Shown in pieces: positions 9,245 through 17,878 of a stretch of 64,000 nt of DNA (position 1 is the first letter of the stretch; every line of letters begins with the position of its first letter). The stretch covers positions 1,240,001 to 1,304,000 of the forward strand of contig NZ_AP018549.1 in assembly GCF_003584685.1 (NCBI RefSeq), in the 5' to 3' direction. This stretch comes from Lactobacillus paragasseri (GTDB lineage Bacteria > Bacillota > Bacilli > Lactobacillales > Lactobacillaceae). Below the pieces are notes generated by a model. It worked only from the letters and a program-made list of their open reading frames with translations. It was not told the DNA's origin and searched no databases. Position numbers and translations under genes: made by a program.

Positions 9245-11395
9245 TTATTTCAAGTTTACTGATAACTTACTATTTTTATCAATTACTTTTCCAGATGCAA
9301 TAGATTGTTTTGTAACTTTCCCTTTTCCATTAATTGTAATTGGAATATCAGTTGTTGTCATAAAGCTATTAACCTCAGCTTCTGTCCACCCGACCATGTT
9401 CGGGCAAGTAACTTGACCACCGGTAAATAAGAAAATCTTATCATCCGTACCTTGTTTTACCCCGGCACTAACTGATTGACGACTAACTGTTTTGCCAGTT
9501 CCGATAATCTCAATTGAAACTCCAGCGTTGTTAGCCTCTTCTTTCGCTTTTTCAATACTTTTACCAGTTAAAGCTGGAACTGTTACTTTTTCGTTAACCT
9601 TTGCTGTCGAATCTGAAAGAGAAATCAAACGATTCATAATCGGCTTAAAAATGGAAGAAAGAATTGTTTCTGCTGGTTTAGACATCTTTTGAGGTTGCTT
9701 CATTGTTAAATAAACACAATAGCGTGGATTATTAGCAGGCGTTACACCAACTACAGAGAAAATATAGTTATTATCACCTGTTAAATATCCTCCATGTGGT
9801 CCAGCAATTTGAGCCGTACCAGTTTTAACAGCTATACTCTTTCCTGGCATCTTATAAGCAGCCCCTGTACCATAAGATGCATTCACGACATCTTGCATTC
9901 CCTTTAAGACAGTTTTTGCTGTCTTAGCAGAATAAATTGGAGCACCAACTTTTGTACGGTGGAATTTTTCTACTACTTTTCCTGAAGGAGAAACTATTTT
10001 CTCAACAAATTGCGGCTTCACCATTTGTCCATTATTTGCTAAAGCGCTATATGCTTGCATCATTTGCATCGCATTAACGTTAACACCCTGTCCAAATGCT
10101 GTAACTGCTTGGTTTAATGGGGTAGAAAAGTTTAAAATTCCAGCTGTTTCACCAGGAAGGGTTACTCCTGTTTTTTTGCCAATTCTGTATTTATTTAAAT
10201 ACTCTTTCCATGTCTTAGCTCCCATCTTTTGCTCAAGCTTTACAAACCCAACATTACTTGATCTTGGAAATGCTTGGCTAAATGGAATACTTCCCCAACC
10301 ACTATTATTCCAGTCATGAATTGTTGATCCTTGAACAGTAACTGCACCAGATTTATATTGCTCATTAGGGTTGTAATTTCCACTTTCAATTGCACTTGAA
10401 TAAGTCAAGACCTTAAAAACTGAACCTGGTTCATAAGAATCTTGAACTAGTATATTACGCCAAGAAGTATCTAAACCTTGTTTGGTCTGAGGGTTAAAAG
10501 TAGGACGCTGAGAAGCAGCCAAAATTTTACCAGTTTTGATATCTTCTACAACTGCTGTTAGCGCCTTCGGCTTATATTTATCTTGTACTTGAGACATTAA
10601 AACTTCCAAATAACTTTGGAGTCTTGAATCAAGCGTTAAGTAAATATTATCGCCATCTTGAGTTGCACGAGTTGTCTTTTGACCATTAGGTAATTGATAA
10701 TTTTCTGCATCCACAAATGCTTCACGATAACCATCTTTACCCGCTAACTGTTTGTCAAAATAAGCCTCGATTCCCATAGTACCAACTAAATTACTTGTTC
10801 CCTGACTTTTTTGAGGTTGAGCTAAGCCAATAATATGCGAAGCAAAATTACCATTTGGATAAAGCCTAGATGGCGTTTCGACAAATTTAATTCCTGGTAA
10901 CTTCATCGCCACAATCTTTTTCTTTTGAGACAATGTTAAGCCAGTACCCGCAGAACCAAATTCTACCTGAAAAGCCTTATGCTTCGGCGTCAAATATGAA
11001 TATATTTTTTCTTCACTTAACGGAAGCACCTCGGCCAACTTTTGTGCGGTCTTACGTTTGTTTGTCACATACATTGGCTTATTATGATAATCAATTGAAC
11101 TCTTGTCTAAAATTGCATATACAGTAAAAACATGGGCATCTTCTGCAAGAGTTAAACCATTTTTATCATAAATTGTTCCTCTCGTTGCTTTTAGAACTTC
11201 ATTTCGCCGGTAAATTTGATTTACTCGCTTATTTAAATTCTCACCAGCAACCTGATTCGAAATACCTATATATAAAAATCTACCTATAAATACAAGAAAA
11301 ACCAAAGCCAAGACTAGCTGGAGGATTCTCCCCACCGTAAAGCGGTAGCCGTGGGCTTTGGATCTATTTCTATTTAAGTTATTAAACTTTTTCAT
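9245..11395 (-). CDS. ftsI: FtsI/PBP2x-type septal transpeptidase with PASTA repeats
   Basis: This 716-aa class B penicillin-binding protein has one N-terminal membrane anchor (about residues 25-50), a dimerisation domain, and a transpeptidase domain with SVFK near residue 325, SSN near 379 and KTGT near 524. Two C-terminal PASTA-like modules follow residue 600 (VPALTGKSIEKAKEEANNAG; CPNMVGWTEAEVNSFM). It cross-links septal peptidoglycan. Its start overlaps the ftsL stop, giving coupling, and mraY follows. Presence of PASTA modules and position match PBP2x of lactic acid bacteria. Confidence 0.97.
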   Translation of the reverse strand: MKKFNNLNRNRSKAHGYRFTVGRILQLVLALVFLVFIGRFLYIGISNQVAGENLNKRVNQIYRRNEVLKATRGTIYDKNGLTLAEDAHVFTVYAILDKSSIDYHNKPMYVTNKRKTAQKLAEVLPLSEEKIYSYLTPKHKAFQVEFGSAGTGLTLSQKKKIVAMKLPGIKFVETPSRLYPNGNFASHIIGLAQPQKSQGTSNLVGTMGIEAYFDKQLAGKDGYREAFVDAENYQLPNGQKTTRATQDGDNIYLTLDSRLQSYLEVLMSQVQDKYKPKALTAVVEDIKTGKILAASQRPTFNPQTKQGLDTSWRNILVQDSYEPGSVFKVLTYSSAIESGNYNPNEQYKSGAVTVQGSTIHDWNNSGWGSIPFSQAFPRSSNVGFVKLEQKMGAKTWKEYLNKYRIGKKTGVTLPGETAGILNFSTPLNQAVTAFGQGVNVNAMQMMQAYSALANNGQMVKPQFVEKIVSPSGKVVEKFHRTKVGAPIYSAKTAKTVLKGMQDVVNASYGTGAAYKMPGKSIAVKTGTAQIAGPHGGYLTGDNNYIFSVVGVTPANNPRYCVYLTMKQPQKMSKPAETILSSIFKPIMNRLISLSDSTAKVNEKVTVPALTGKSIEKAKEEANNAGVSIEIIGTGKTVSRQSVSAGVKQGTDDKIFLFTGGQVTCPNMVGWTEAEVNSFMTTTDIPITINGKGKVTKQSIASGKVIDKNSKLSVNLK

Positions 11396-11757
11396 TAACG
11401 GACATTCCTAATGTTACTCTCAACCAAGTGCAAGCCTTGATCACGGGCAATTTTATTAATTCTAGTAGTTGACGTTAATTCACCAATCTCCTGACGAAGA
11501 TCAGTGTTATGACTCTTTTGAGAAATTATCGTCTGCTCAACATTTGCTAACTGGTGCTGGGCACTAGTAGCAGAAATGCTGGCTGAAACCAATAAAATCA
11601 TTAATCCTAATGTAATAAGTGAACCTAGAACGACTAAACTTTTTTCAAATGCTGTCCAAGGAACGCTTTTGGGATTAAGAACAATTGCTTTCTTTGGCTG
11701 CTCAGTCTGCTGTTGACTTTGTTGATAATTTAAATTTCTTGCTGAGCTATCAGCCAT
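11395..11757 (-). CDS. ftsL: FtsL, septal divisome bitopic protein
   Basis: The 120-aa protein has a short cytoplasmic segment, one transmembrane helix (about residues 38-60) and an extracytoplasmic coiled coil (LANVEQTIISQKSHNTDLRQ onward) ending in NKIARDQGLHLVESNIRNV, which is typical of FtsL. It forms the FtsQLB-type complex with DivIB and DivIC. A strong AAGGAGAAG site precedes the ATG. It lies between rsmH and ftsI in canonical order. Confidence 0.93.
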   Translation of the reverse strand: MADSSARNLNYQQSQQQTEQPKKAIVLNPKSVPWTAFEKSLVVLGSLITLGLMILLVSASISATSAQHQLANVEQTIISQKSHNTDLRQEIGELTSTTRINKIARDQGLHLVESNIRNVR

Positions 11758-11786
11758 CTTCTTCTCCTTAAATATTAACTAAAAAA

Positions 11787-12734
11787 CTATAATTTCTCTG
11801 CAACCCTTAACTTGGCACTGTGTGAGCGGTTATTTTCTTCTAATTCATCACTACTTGCCATGATAGGTTTGCGACTAATTAATCGCAATGTTGGTTTACT
11901 GTCAGCCGGAACCATCGGCATTCCGCGTGGTATCTCGACTTCAGAATACTTTTTAAAGATCTTTTTGACGATTTTATCTTCGTGAGACTGAAAAGTAATC
12001 ACACTAATTCGACCACCCGGTCTCAATAGCTTAATTGCTTCTTCAAGAGATTCTTGCAATACACCTAATTCATTGTTAACTGCAACTCGAATTGCTTGAA
12101 AGCTCTTCTTAGCAGGATGCCCTCCACTTCGTCTTGCATATGCTGGAATTGCATCCTTAATTACATCTACCAAATCAAATGTAGTTACAATCGGTTTTTC
12201 TCTTCTTCGATCTACTATCTTTCTAGCAATCTGACGAGAAAACTTTTCATCTCCATACTTATACAAAATGTCACTTAGTTCTTTTTGTGACCAAGTGTTT
12301 ACAATTGTATAGGCATCTAACTCTTGGCTTTGATCCATCCTCATATCTAATCGAGCATCAAATCGATAAGAGAAACCTCGTTCAGGTTGATCAAACTGCG
12401 GAGACGAAACTCCAAGATCGTAATATATACCATCTATTCCATCTGAAATTCCCAGCTCTACCAGATTTTCTTTCAAATGACAGAAGTTATCGTGAACCAG
12501 TATTAATTTAGGTTCAGCTCCTGGTTTCAATTCCTCAGCAAAACTTTCTTTTGCCATCGAAATTGCATATTCATCTTGATCAAATCCAATAACTGTTCCT
12601 CTATTCAACTTACTGAGTAGATATCGGGCATGACCGCCACCACCAAAAGTTGCGTCAACATAAAGACCATCATCTTTTGGATTTAAATTGTCTATTGTTT
12701 CGTGCAAAAGCACACTTTTATGCTTGAATTTCAT
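11787..12734 (-). CDS. rsmH: RsmH (MraW), 16S rRNA m4C1402 methyltransferase
   Basis: The 315-aa SAM-dependent enzyme N4-methylates C1402 in the 16S rRNA P-site region. It carries the SAM-binding motif [15 protein letters not shown], the [11 protein letters not shown] motif and the C-terminal [12 protein letters not shown] and [14 protein letters not shown] family signatures. It follows mraZ by 5 bases, which is the nearly universal start of the dcw operon. Confidence 0.98.
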   Translation of the reverse strand: MKFKHKSVLLHETIDNLNPKDDGLYVDATFGGGGHARYLLSKLNRGTVIGFDQDEYAISMAKESFAEELKPGAEPKLILVHDNFCHLKENLVELGISDGIDGIYYDLGVSSPQFDQPERGFSYRFDARLDMRMDQSQELDAYTIVNTWSQKELSDILYKYGDEKFSRQIARKIVDRRREKPIVTTFDLVDVIKDAIPAYARRSGGHPAKKSFQAIRVAVNNELGVLQESLEEAIKLLRPGGRISVITFQSHEDKIVKKIFKKYSEVEIPRGMPMVPADSKPTLRLISRKPIMASSDELEENNRSHSAKLRVAEKL

Positions 12735-12739
12735 AATTT

Positions 12740-13171
12740 TTATAACTCGATGTCATCCAAGTCTTCTGCGATATCGTCATAGTTCTCATTGGCTTCTTCT
12801 GAGAAATCATTCCAGCGTTCTGCTGACCAAATTTCAATTCGATTAGAAACACCAACGATCACACATTCCTTAGTGAGTGCGGCATGCTCTTTCAGTATCA
12901 TGGTCAGATTAACACGTCCTTGCTTGTCGAACTCACTCTCCATCGCACCTGAGTAGAAAAGACGCGTAAACTTACGTGCACTTCTCTTTGTCAGTGGAAG
13001 TTTGGCTAACTTAGCCTCAATTTTTTGCCATTCTTCGATTGGATAGCCAAAAATACAGCCCTCCATTCCACGAGTAAATACCATCTTCTCGCCAATCTCG
13101 TCTCTAAATTTGGCCGGTATAATGAGCCGCCCTTTACTATCGAGATTATGATGATACTCGCCCATGAACAT
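12740..13171 (-). CDS. mraZ: MraZ, transcriptional regulator of the dcw operon
   Basis: The 143-aa protein has two AbrB-like MraZ half domains: [20 protein letters not shown] near the N-terminus and a second copy with DKQGRVNLT near residues 80-90. MraZ forms rings that bind direct repeats upstream of its own operon and control it. Phased repeats are present at 13199-13226. The start is ATG 13171, 7 bases after an AGGGGG ribosome binding site. It is the first gene of the division operon. Confidence 0.97.
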   Translation of the reverse strand: MFMGEYHHNLDSKGRLIIPAKFRDEIGEKMVFTRGMEGCIFGYPIEEWQKIEAKLAKLPLTKRSARKFTRLFYSGAMESEFDKQGRVNLTMILKEHAALTKECVIVGVSNRIEIWSAERWNDFSEEANENYDDIAEDLDDIEL

Positions 13172-13198
13172 GGTCTAGCCCCCTTTCCAATGAATAAT

Positions 13199-13226
13199 TT
13201 ACCACACTTCCCCACTTTCTACCACA
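13199..13226 (-). promoter_or_regulatory. Putative MraZ operator (three 10-bp-phased boxes)
   Basis: On the minus strand, GTGGTAGAAA, GTGGGGAAGT and GTGGTAAATT lie end to end with an exact 10-base period, 28-55 bases before the mraZ start. MraZ is known to bind TGGGNA-type direct repeats with 10-base spacing upstream of mraZ. Only the middle box matches the consensus fully; the others carry TGGTAG and TGGTAA. Confidence 0.68.
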
Positions 13227-13282
13227 AGTTTTACACTTTTTATTTAGATATTCTGTTATTTTATGATAATCATAATTTTATC

Positions 13283-13318
13283 CAAAACAAAATGCCCTTA
13301 TCACAAGGATAAGAGCAC
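13283..13318 (-). terminator. Rho-independent terminator after the DUF3397 gene
   Basis: On the minus strand a 10-bp stem (TGCTCTTATC / GATAAGGGCA, one G-U pair) with a 5-base loop is followed by TTTTGTTTT. It separates the DUF3397 gene from the mraZ promoter region. Confidence 0.75.
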
Positions 13319-13351
13319 TTTGATTTTTAATAGAAAAAGTGGGGAAAAACG

Positions 13352-13687
13352 TTATAATAACAGCAAAATTAAGAGACCCACATACCAAACAATGGAAGAA
13401 GCAGCGAGATAATGCCACAATGTACCCAAAGTTTTTGCAACAGAAATATTTTTATTCTTGACAGCGGTATAAACAGAAACAATTACTACCAAAATAAAAT
13501 ATAATAAAAAGCCATAAGGCAAAAATGACGGTTGCTTAGTTTCTTGCGTCAAGAGCTGACAAGCTGCAATGAAAAAAAATGGTAAAATATCATAACCACT
13601 AAATTGAGCCTTAGGAAATAACTTCATTAAAAAAGCTGCAACGACGATCCCACATAAAGGGACTAAAAAGATAAGCAAAAAATTCAT
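13352..13687 (-). CDS. DUF3397-type small membrane protein
   Basis: The 111-aa hydrophobic protein has about four membrane helices separated by short loops. I recall DUF3397 proteins directly upstream of mraZ in lactobacilli; length and position fit, but the family call rests on memory. A clear GGAGG site precedes the ATG. It is insulated from mraZ by a terminator and is divergent from the DUF4044 gene. Function is unknown. Confidence 0.62.
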   Translation of the reverse strand: MNFLLIFLVPLCGIVVAAFLMKLFPKAQFSGYDILPFFFIAACQLLTQETKQPSFLPYGFLLYFILVVIVSVYTAVKNKNISVAKTLGTLWHYLAASSIVWYVGLLILLLL

Positions 13688-13785
13688 GAAAGACCTCCAA
13701 TAAGTTTATTTTAAACTATTTCAATTAAATATAAAATTATAATTAAAATCATGGTAAACTAGAATTATTAATTTAGGAGGCAGCT

Positions 13786-13914
13786 ATGAGAAAACGTAAG
13801 AAAAAATCCGGATTTCAGAAATTAACTATTGTTATGGCCTGGTTCATGGCAGTGATTACCCTTCTTGGTGTAGTAGCTACTGCCTTAATCGGAACTGGTG
13901 TCTTTCAATTTTAA
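13786..13914 (+). CDS. DUF4044-type 42-aa single-span membrane peptide
   Basis: This short gene starts at ATG 13786 after an ideal AGGAGG site and encodes 42 residues. A strongly basic head (MRKRKKKSGFQK) precedes one transmembrane helix (about residues 14-38) and a short GVFQF tail. It resembles the DUF4044 small proteins of lactobacilli and streptococci. It is followed at once by a strong terminator, so it is a monocistronic gene with its own signals. The function is unknown; proximity to mraZ and mreBCD suggests an envelope role. Confidence 0.75.
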   Translation: MRKRKKKSGFQKLTIVMAWFMAVITLLGVVATALIGTGVFQF

Positions 13915-13925
13915 TTATTTTACGC

Positions 13926-13959
13926 AAAAAAGGAGTCGCAATCGTGCGACTCCTTTTTG
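13926..13959. terminator. Bidirectional terminator between the DUF4044 gene and mreD
   Basis: A perfect 14-bp stem (AAAAAGGAGTCGCA / TGCGACTCCTTTTT) with a 4-base ATCG loop and T runs on both strands ends the plus-strand DUF4044 gene and the minus-strand mreBCD operon. Confidence 0.93.
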
Positions 13960-13960
13960 T

Positions 13961-14494
13961 TTAAAAATAATATTCTTTTTTTAAAAATGGATACTCTTCA
14001 GCAAGTTTTATCCAAAACCAATAAGTACACAAAACTAAGATAAAACACCATAGCAAATTAGGTAAAATACTATTTAAAAAACTTGCAAAAGATAATTGTA
14101 TTATCCCTACTAGATTTAATGTTAGATAAACATAAAAGCTCACACAGAGATAAACAACTAAACAAATTAACAAGCGAAACCAAAATACTTCAGGAAGAAA
14201 ACGTGCACTCTGTTGAATAAGAAAACAAATTAAAGGAAATGCTACTGTATAGATACCAATCACGCCTAAATAGTAAAGGTCCGCAATAAGGCCTAAACCC
14301 AAACAAAGCCAGATATTGGCATCATTTTTATCATCGCATAGGGCTATTAAAGTAATCCCAACAACTGTCAGCCAGCAACTGCCAGAAAAGCCTCGATGAA
14401 AGATAAAAGTTTGTAAATTATAGGCTAATACTCCATCCAAAATTAGCGCCATAAATAAGGCAATGGCAACATACCATCGACGCAATTCTGCCAT
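13961..14494 (-). CDS. mreD: MreD, rod-shape membrane protein
   Basis: The 177-aa protein has about five or six hydrophobic helices and almost no soluble domain, which is typical of MreD. It is the membrane partner of MreC in the elongasome that guides lateral-wall synthesis. Its start overlaps the mreC stop, so translation is coupled. Sequence conservation in the MreD family is low, so the call leans on topology plus the mreB-mreC-mreD order. Confidence 0.9.
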   Translation of the reverse strand: MAELRRWYVAIALFMALILDGVLAYNLQTFIFHRGFSGSCWLTVVGITLIALCDDKNDANIWLCLGLGLIADLYYLGVIGIYTVAFPLICFLIQQSARFLPEVFWFRLLICLVVYLCVSFYVYLTLNLVGIIQLSFASFLNSILPNLLWCFILVLCTYWFWIKLAEEYPFLKKEYYF

Positions 14495-15345
14495 TACTCT
14501 TCAACCTTTCTTTTAATCACAGATACAACCGATGGATCATTAAGGTTACCAGCCGGCTGAATTTCAACAACATCTGATAAGCCAAAAGTATCTCGTGTTG
14601 TCTTTGTAACTGTTCCGATTAAAAGACCTTTTGGTGATAAACCACCCATTCCACTAGTATAAACTCGAGTACCTTTCTTTAATTTCTGCCCATCAACCAC
14701 TTGTGTAAACGCTAATTGATTATTTCCTTCAACAGAAATCACACCATGCACCTTTTTACCATTAGCTGCATCAGCTTCTACAGCAAACTTATTTGTAGAC
14801 TTATCAGTTGTAGTAATTAATTCAACTTTAGAAGTTGTACTATTTACCTCAACCACTCTTCCGATTACGCCTTTACCAGACATTACTGGCATATTTTTCT
14901 TAACTCCAGCTCGTGACCCTTGATCAATAACTAATAAATCTGACCAAGTATCAGCAGCACGAGAAATTACGGACCCATTGATGATAGTATAGTCGGTTAA
15001 AGTTTTCTTTAATTTTAGAGCTTGTTTTAATTGCGTATTTTCTGCTTCCAAAGAGCTGTTCCGTGCCTTAGTTTGAGCGAGGTTATCAATTTGTTTTTTC
15101 AAATGATCATTTTCAGCTTGAGTATTGAATAAATCTTCGACATTAGCCACCCCATTAGAGACCAAATTAATTGGCCAATTCACTACTCTTGTAACAATTG
15201 AAACTGTATCATTACCAATTTTTTGAACTAAGAATGGCGTTTCTCTCTTATTACGTAAGCGGATGGAAATAGACAACATACTTAAAACTAAAATAACTAG
15301 TACGAAAATTGTCAATAACTTTTTGTTTTTGAGAAATTTTTTCAT
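14494..15345 (-). CDS. mreC: MreC, rod-shape determining protein
   Basis: The 283-aa bitopic protein has one N-terminal membrane helix (about residues 11-28), a coiled coil (about 65-105, including the ENDHLKKQIDNLAQ region) and a C-terminal double beta-barrel domain with VISRAADTWSDLLVIDQGSR and GVIGRVVEVN. MreC links MreB and PBP2-class enzymes across the membrane. A hairpin lies between mreB and this gene. Confidence 0.96.
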   Translation of the reverse strand: MKKFLKNKKLLTIFVLVILVLSMLSISIRLRNKRETPFLVQKIGNDTVSIVTRVVNWPINLVSNGVANVEDLFNTQAENDHLKKQIDNLAQTKARNSSLEAENTQLKQALKLKKTLTDYTIINGSVISRAADTWSDLLVIDQGSRAGVKKNMPVMSGKGVIGRVVEVNSTTSKVELITTTDKSTNKFAVEADAANGKKVHGVISVEGNNQLAFTQVVDGQKLKKGTRVYTSGMGGLSPKGLLIGTVTKTTRDTFGLSDVVEIQPAGNLNDPSVVSVIKRKVEE

Positions 15346-15378
15346 CTACTACTATCTTCCTAATTTAAAAGTTAATAG

Positions 15379-15404
15379 AAAAAGACCGGCTTTTACGCCG
15401 GTCT
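15379..15404 (-). terminator. Intercistronic hairpin between mreB and mreC
   Basis: On the minus strand GACCGGC / GCCGGTC with a 6-base loop is followed by TTTTTC, 6 bases after the mreB stop. It looks like a rho-independent terminator inside the mreBCD operon and could lower mreC and mreD expression relative to mreB. Confidence 0.78.
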
Positions 15405-15409
15405 CCAAA

Positions 15410-16411
15410 TTAACGTCTCTTACGCATAACTTCAATATTTTTGAGAGATTCACCGGTACCAATTGCAACACAATCAAGTGGATCTTGAGCAATAAAGACT
15501 GGAACTTTAGTAGCGTCTGAAATAACCTCTGGTAAGTTCTTTAGAAGAGCTCCACCACCTGTTAACACAATACCATGATCAATAACATCTGCAGCGATTT
15601 CAGGAGAAGTTTCTTCCAAAGTTTCTTTAATCGCTACAATAATATTTTGAACTACTTCTTGAATTGCCTTTGAAACATCTACTGCCTCAATATCAATTGA
15701 TTTTGGCAATCCTGTTACAAGATCACGACCACGGATATTCATTGATTCAATTTCTTTTGCCTTTTCAACTGAAGCAGAAGCAATCTGAATCTTAATTGTT
15801 TCAGCAGTTCGTTCACCAATTAATAAATTGTAGTTTTGGTGAATGTAAGTTGCAATTGCACTATTGAACTTATCTCCTGCCATTCTAGTAGAACGGGAGG
15901 ATACAATACCACCTAATGAAATAGTTGCAACATCAGTAGTTCCACCACCAATATCAACTACCATTGAGCCGGTTGGATCCATAACAGGAAGACCAGCACC
16001 AATAGCTGCTGCAAATGGTTCTTCAATCACGTATGCTTCACGTGCACCTGCAACTCTAGCCGCGTCAATAACTGCTCTCTTTTCAACTTCTGTTACACCT
16101 GAAGGCACACAGATCATAGCAGCAGGCTTTGAATTACCCACAGTCTTTTCCATGAAATATTTAAGCATTGCAGCAGTTGTATCGTAATCAGCGATTACTC
16201 CATCTTTCATCGGACGAATAGCAACAATTGAGCCAGGAGTTCTACCAATCATTTCTTTGGCTTCTGAACCAACAGCAATAACTTCACCCGTTTGAGTATT
16301 TTTAGCAACAACAGAAGGCTCACGCAAAACGATGCCTTTACCTTCAATATAAACGAGTGTGTTGGCAGTTCCCAAATCAATCCCAATATTTTTAGATCCT
16401 AATCCAAACAC
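15410..16411 (-). CDS. mreB: MreB, actin-like rod-shape protein
   Basis: The 333-aa actin homologue has the phosphate 1 motif [14 protein letters not shown], a phosphate 2 motif [19 protein letters not shown] and the adenosine motif ITGGG-like [11 protein letters not shown]. It forms membrane-bound filaments that steer the elongation machinery. It starts at GTG 16411 after AAGGAGAG. A second MreB-family gene (mbl) lies at 36845-37834, so the window holds two paralogues. Confidence 0.97.
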   Translation of the reverse strand: MFGLGSKNIGIDLGTANTLVYIEGKGIVLREPSVVAKNTQTGEVIAVGSEAKEMIGRTPGSIVAIRPMKDGVIADYDTTAAMLKYFMEKTVGNSKPAAMICVPSGVTEVEKRAVIDAARVAGAREAYVIEEPFAAAIGAGLPVMDPTGSMVVDIGGGTTDVATISLGGIVSSRSTRMAGDKFNSAIATYIHQNYNLLIGERTAETIKIQIASASVEKAKEIESMNIRGRDLVTGLPKSIDIEAVDVSKAIQEVVQNIIVAIKETLEETSPEIAADVIDHGIVLTGGGALLKNLPEVISDATKVPVFIAQDPLDCVAIGTGESLKNIEVMRKRR

Positions 16412-16481
16412 GCAAAATCTCTCCTTAAATTTATCTCTTTAATTATTTTAGCCTAAATCGTATCTTTATTTAGTCTTAGAT

Positions 16482-16490
16482 ATTATAGCA
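16482..16490 (-). promoter_or_regulatory. Extended -10 promoter of mreB
   Basis: On the minus strand TGC followed by TATAAT (extended -10) lies about 70 bases before the mreB start. No good -35 hexamer is visible at 17 bases, as is usual for extended -10 promoters. Confidence 0.6.
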
Positions 16491-16547
16491 TAGAAAATCT
16501 AATGTAAAAATTTGCTTTAAGAAAATTTGCTCATACTTAAGGAAGAC

Positions 16548-17159
16548 TTAAAGAAGTTCCATCTCTCGAAAGCTTAAATAAGTATTATCAGTCACAATAA
16601 AATGATCCAGAAAATCAATTCCCATACACTTACTTGCCTCTACTAATTTCTTAGTAAATCGCAGGTCATGCTGAGATGGTTGTTCATCCCCACTTGGATG
16701 ATTATGAGCTACAAAAAATGCCGTACTGTTATAAATTACTGCCCAGCGAAAGATATCTCGTGGATGGGCAACTGCTCTATTTACTGTTCCTTGAAAAATC
16801 AACTTTTCAGCAATAATTTTATTCTTTGAATCAAGATAAATTCCATATAGTTCTTCTTGCGGACGGCCACATAACTTATCAGCTATGTAGCATCCTACCT
16901 GCGAACTAGAATAGAAACTCTCAATTTCTTTATTATTAACGCCTTTTATACGCTCTAGCATGAGCTGCAGTACGACTGCTAATTCATCTTCGCATTTGGG
17001 ACTAGCCGCATACTGCCACATTTCCTTAAAACTACTTATGCCTACTTCTTCTAGCTTTTTAAATAAACTATCAAAAGTAACAATATCTTTTTCTTTCAAA
17101 GATCTAGCTAATTTTTTTACTAGATCGACATCAGTTTGCAATAGTTCTTCTTTTTTCAT
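16548..17159 (-). CDS. radC: RadC-family JAB/JAMM domain protein
   Basis: The 203-aa protein has an N-terminal helical region and a C-terminal RadC domain with the JAMM metal motif HNHPSGDEQPSQHD near residue 165. RadC was named for DNA repair, but its enzymatic role is not settled. I chose ATG 17159 over an in-frame TTG at 17168, since the AAAGGAGT site leaves only about 3 bases to the TTG. It lies upstream of mreB and downstream of the HAD gene. Confidence 0.92.
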   Translation of the reverse strand: MKKEELLQTDVDLVKKLARSLKEKDIVTFDSLFKKLEEVGISSFKEMWQYAASPKCEDELAVVLQLMLERIKGVNNKEIESFYSSSQVGCYIADKLCGRPQEELYGIYLDSKNKIIAEKLIFQGTVNRAVAHPRDIFRWAVIYNSTAFFVAHNHPSGDEQPSQHDLRFTKKLVEASKCMGIDFLDHFIVTDNTYLSFREMELL

Positions 17160-17197
17160 AAATATCAATTACTCCTTTGATATTTATTACGAAAAAA

Positions 17198-17878
17198 CTA
17201 TTTGATTTTTTTAAGAAAACTGTAAAAATCTTTGCAAATTAATGTCGCATTCTTTTTATCTAAAACTGTTGGTTGCTTTAAATCTGGAACCATTACGCAT
17301 TTTAAACCTGCAGCACTTGCAGACGCAACACCTGTGCTAGAATCTTCAAATACTAACAAATTATCTTTTGGCAGTTGCATCTTTTGAGCTGCTAGCAAAT
17401 AAATATCTGGTGCAGGCTTAGCCTTTATTTTTCCTGCTTCGACATCTTTATAGCTTAGATAAAAATCAAAATAGTCCTTTATTTTTAGAACTTCTAAATT
17501 ATGAGCTACTACTTCATCATAATTACTTGATGCAATTGCGAGTTTGATATTTTTTTCTTTAAACTCTACTAATGCATCTCGTACACCTGCTTGAAGCTTC
17601 AGTTTTCCTTGATCAGTCCACTCCCAAACTAGCTCATCAGTTCTTTTAATAAACTTATCGCGATCTGCTTCAGTCTTAAAATGTTGATGATAAAATTCTT
17701 CCATCTCTTTAACCGAAGAACCAACAAGCTTCAAATAACTATCATCTGGAATGTCTAAATTTGCTTCTTTAGCGGCAACAATATTTGCATCCCAATATAG
17801 CTTTTCAGAATCAACTAGTAATCCATCCATATCAAAAATGATGCCTTCAATTGGTTCAGCAATATTTTCAACTTTCAT
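17198..17878 (-). CDS. HAD-superfamily sugar-phosphate phosphatase/mutase-like protein
   Basis: The 226-aa protein is a subfamily I HAD hydrolase with an alpha-helical cap. The catalytic FDMDGLLVDSE motif is near residue 15, AIASSNY is the motif II Ser, and motif III/IV are KAKPAPDIY and VFEDSSTG. It resembles beta-phosphoglucomutase/phosphatase enzymes, but the substrate cannot be read from the sequence. Its ATG overlaps the folC stop by four bases (ATGA), so the two are coupled. Confidence 0.9.
   Translation of the reverse strand: MKVENIAEPIEGIIFDMDGLLVDSEKLYWDANIVAAKEANLDIPDDSYLKLVGSSVKEMEEFYHQHFKTEADRDKFIKRTDELVWEWTDQGKLKLQAGVRDALVEFKEKNIKLAIASSNYDEVVAHNLEVLKIKDYFDFYLSYKDVEAGKIKAKPAPDIYLLAAQKMQLPKDNLLVFEDSSTGVASASAAGLKCVMVPDLKQPTVLDKKNATLICKDFYSFLKKIK

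Noticed and set aside
15864-16187. Plus-strand frame of 107 codons inside mreB
   Set aside because: It is a shadow of the conserved actin-fold gene with no start signal.
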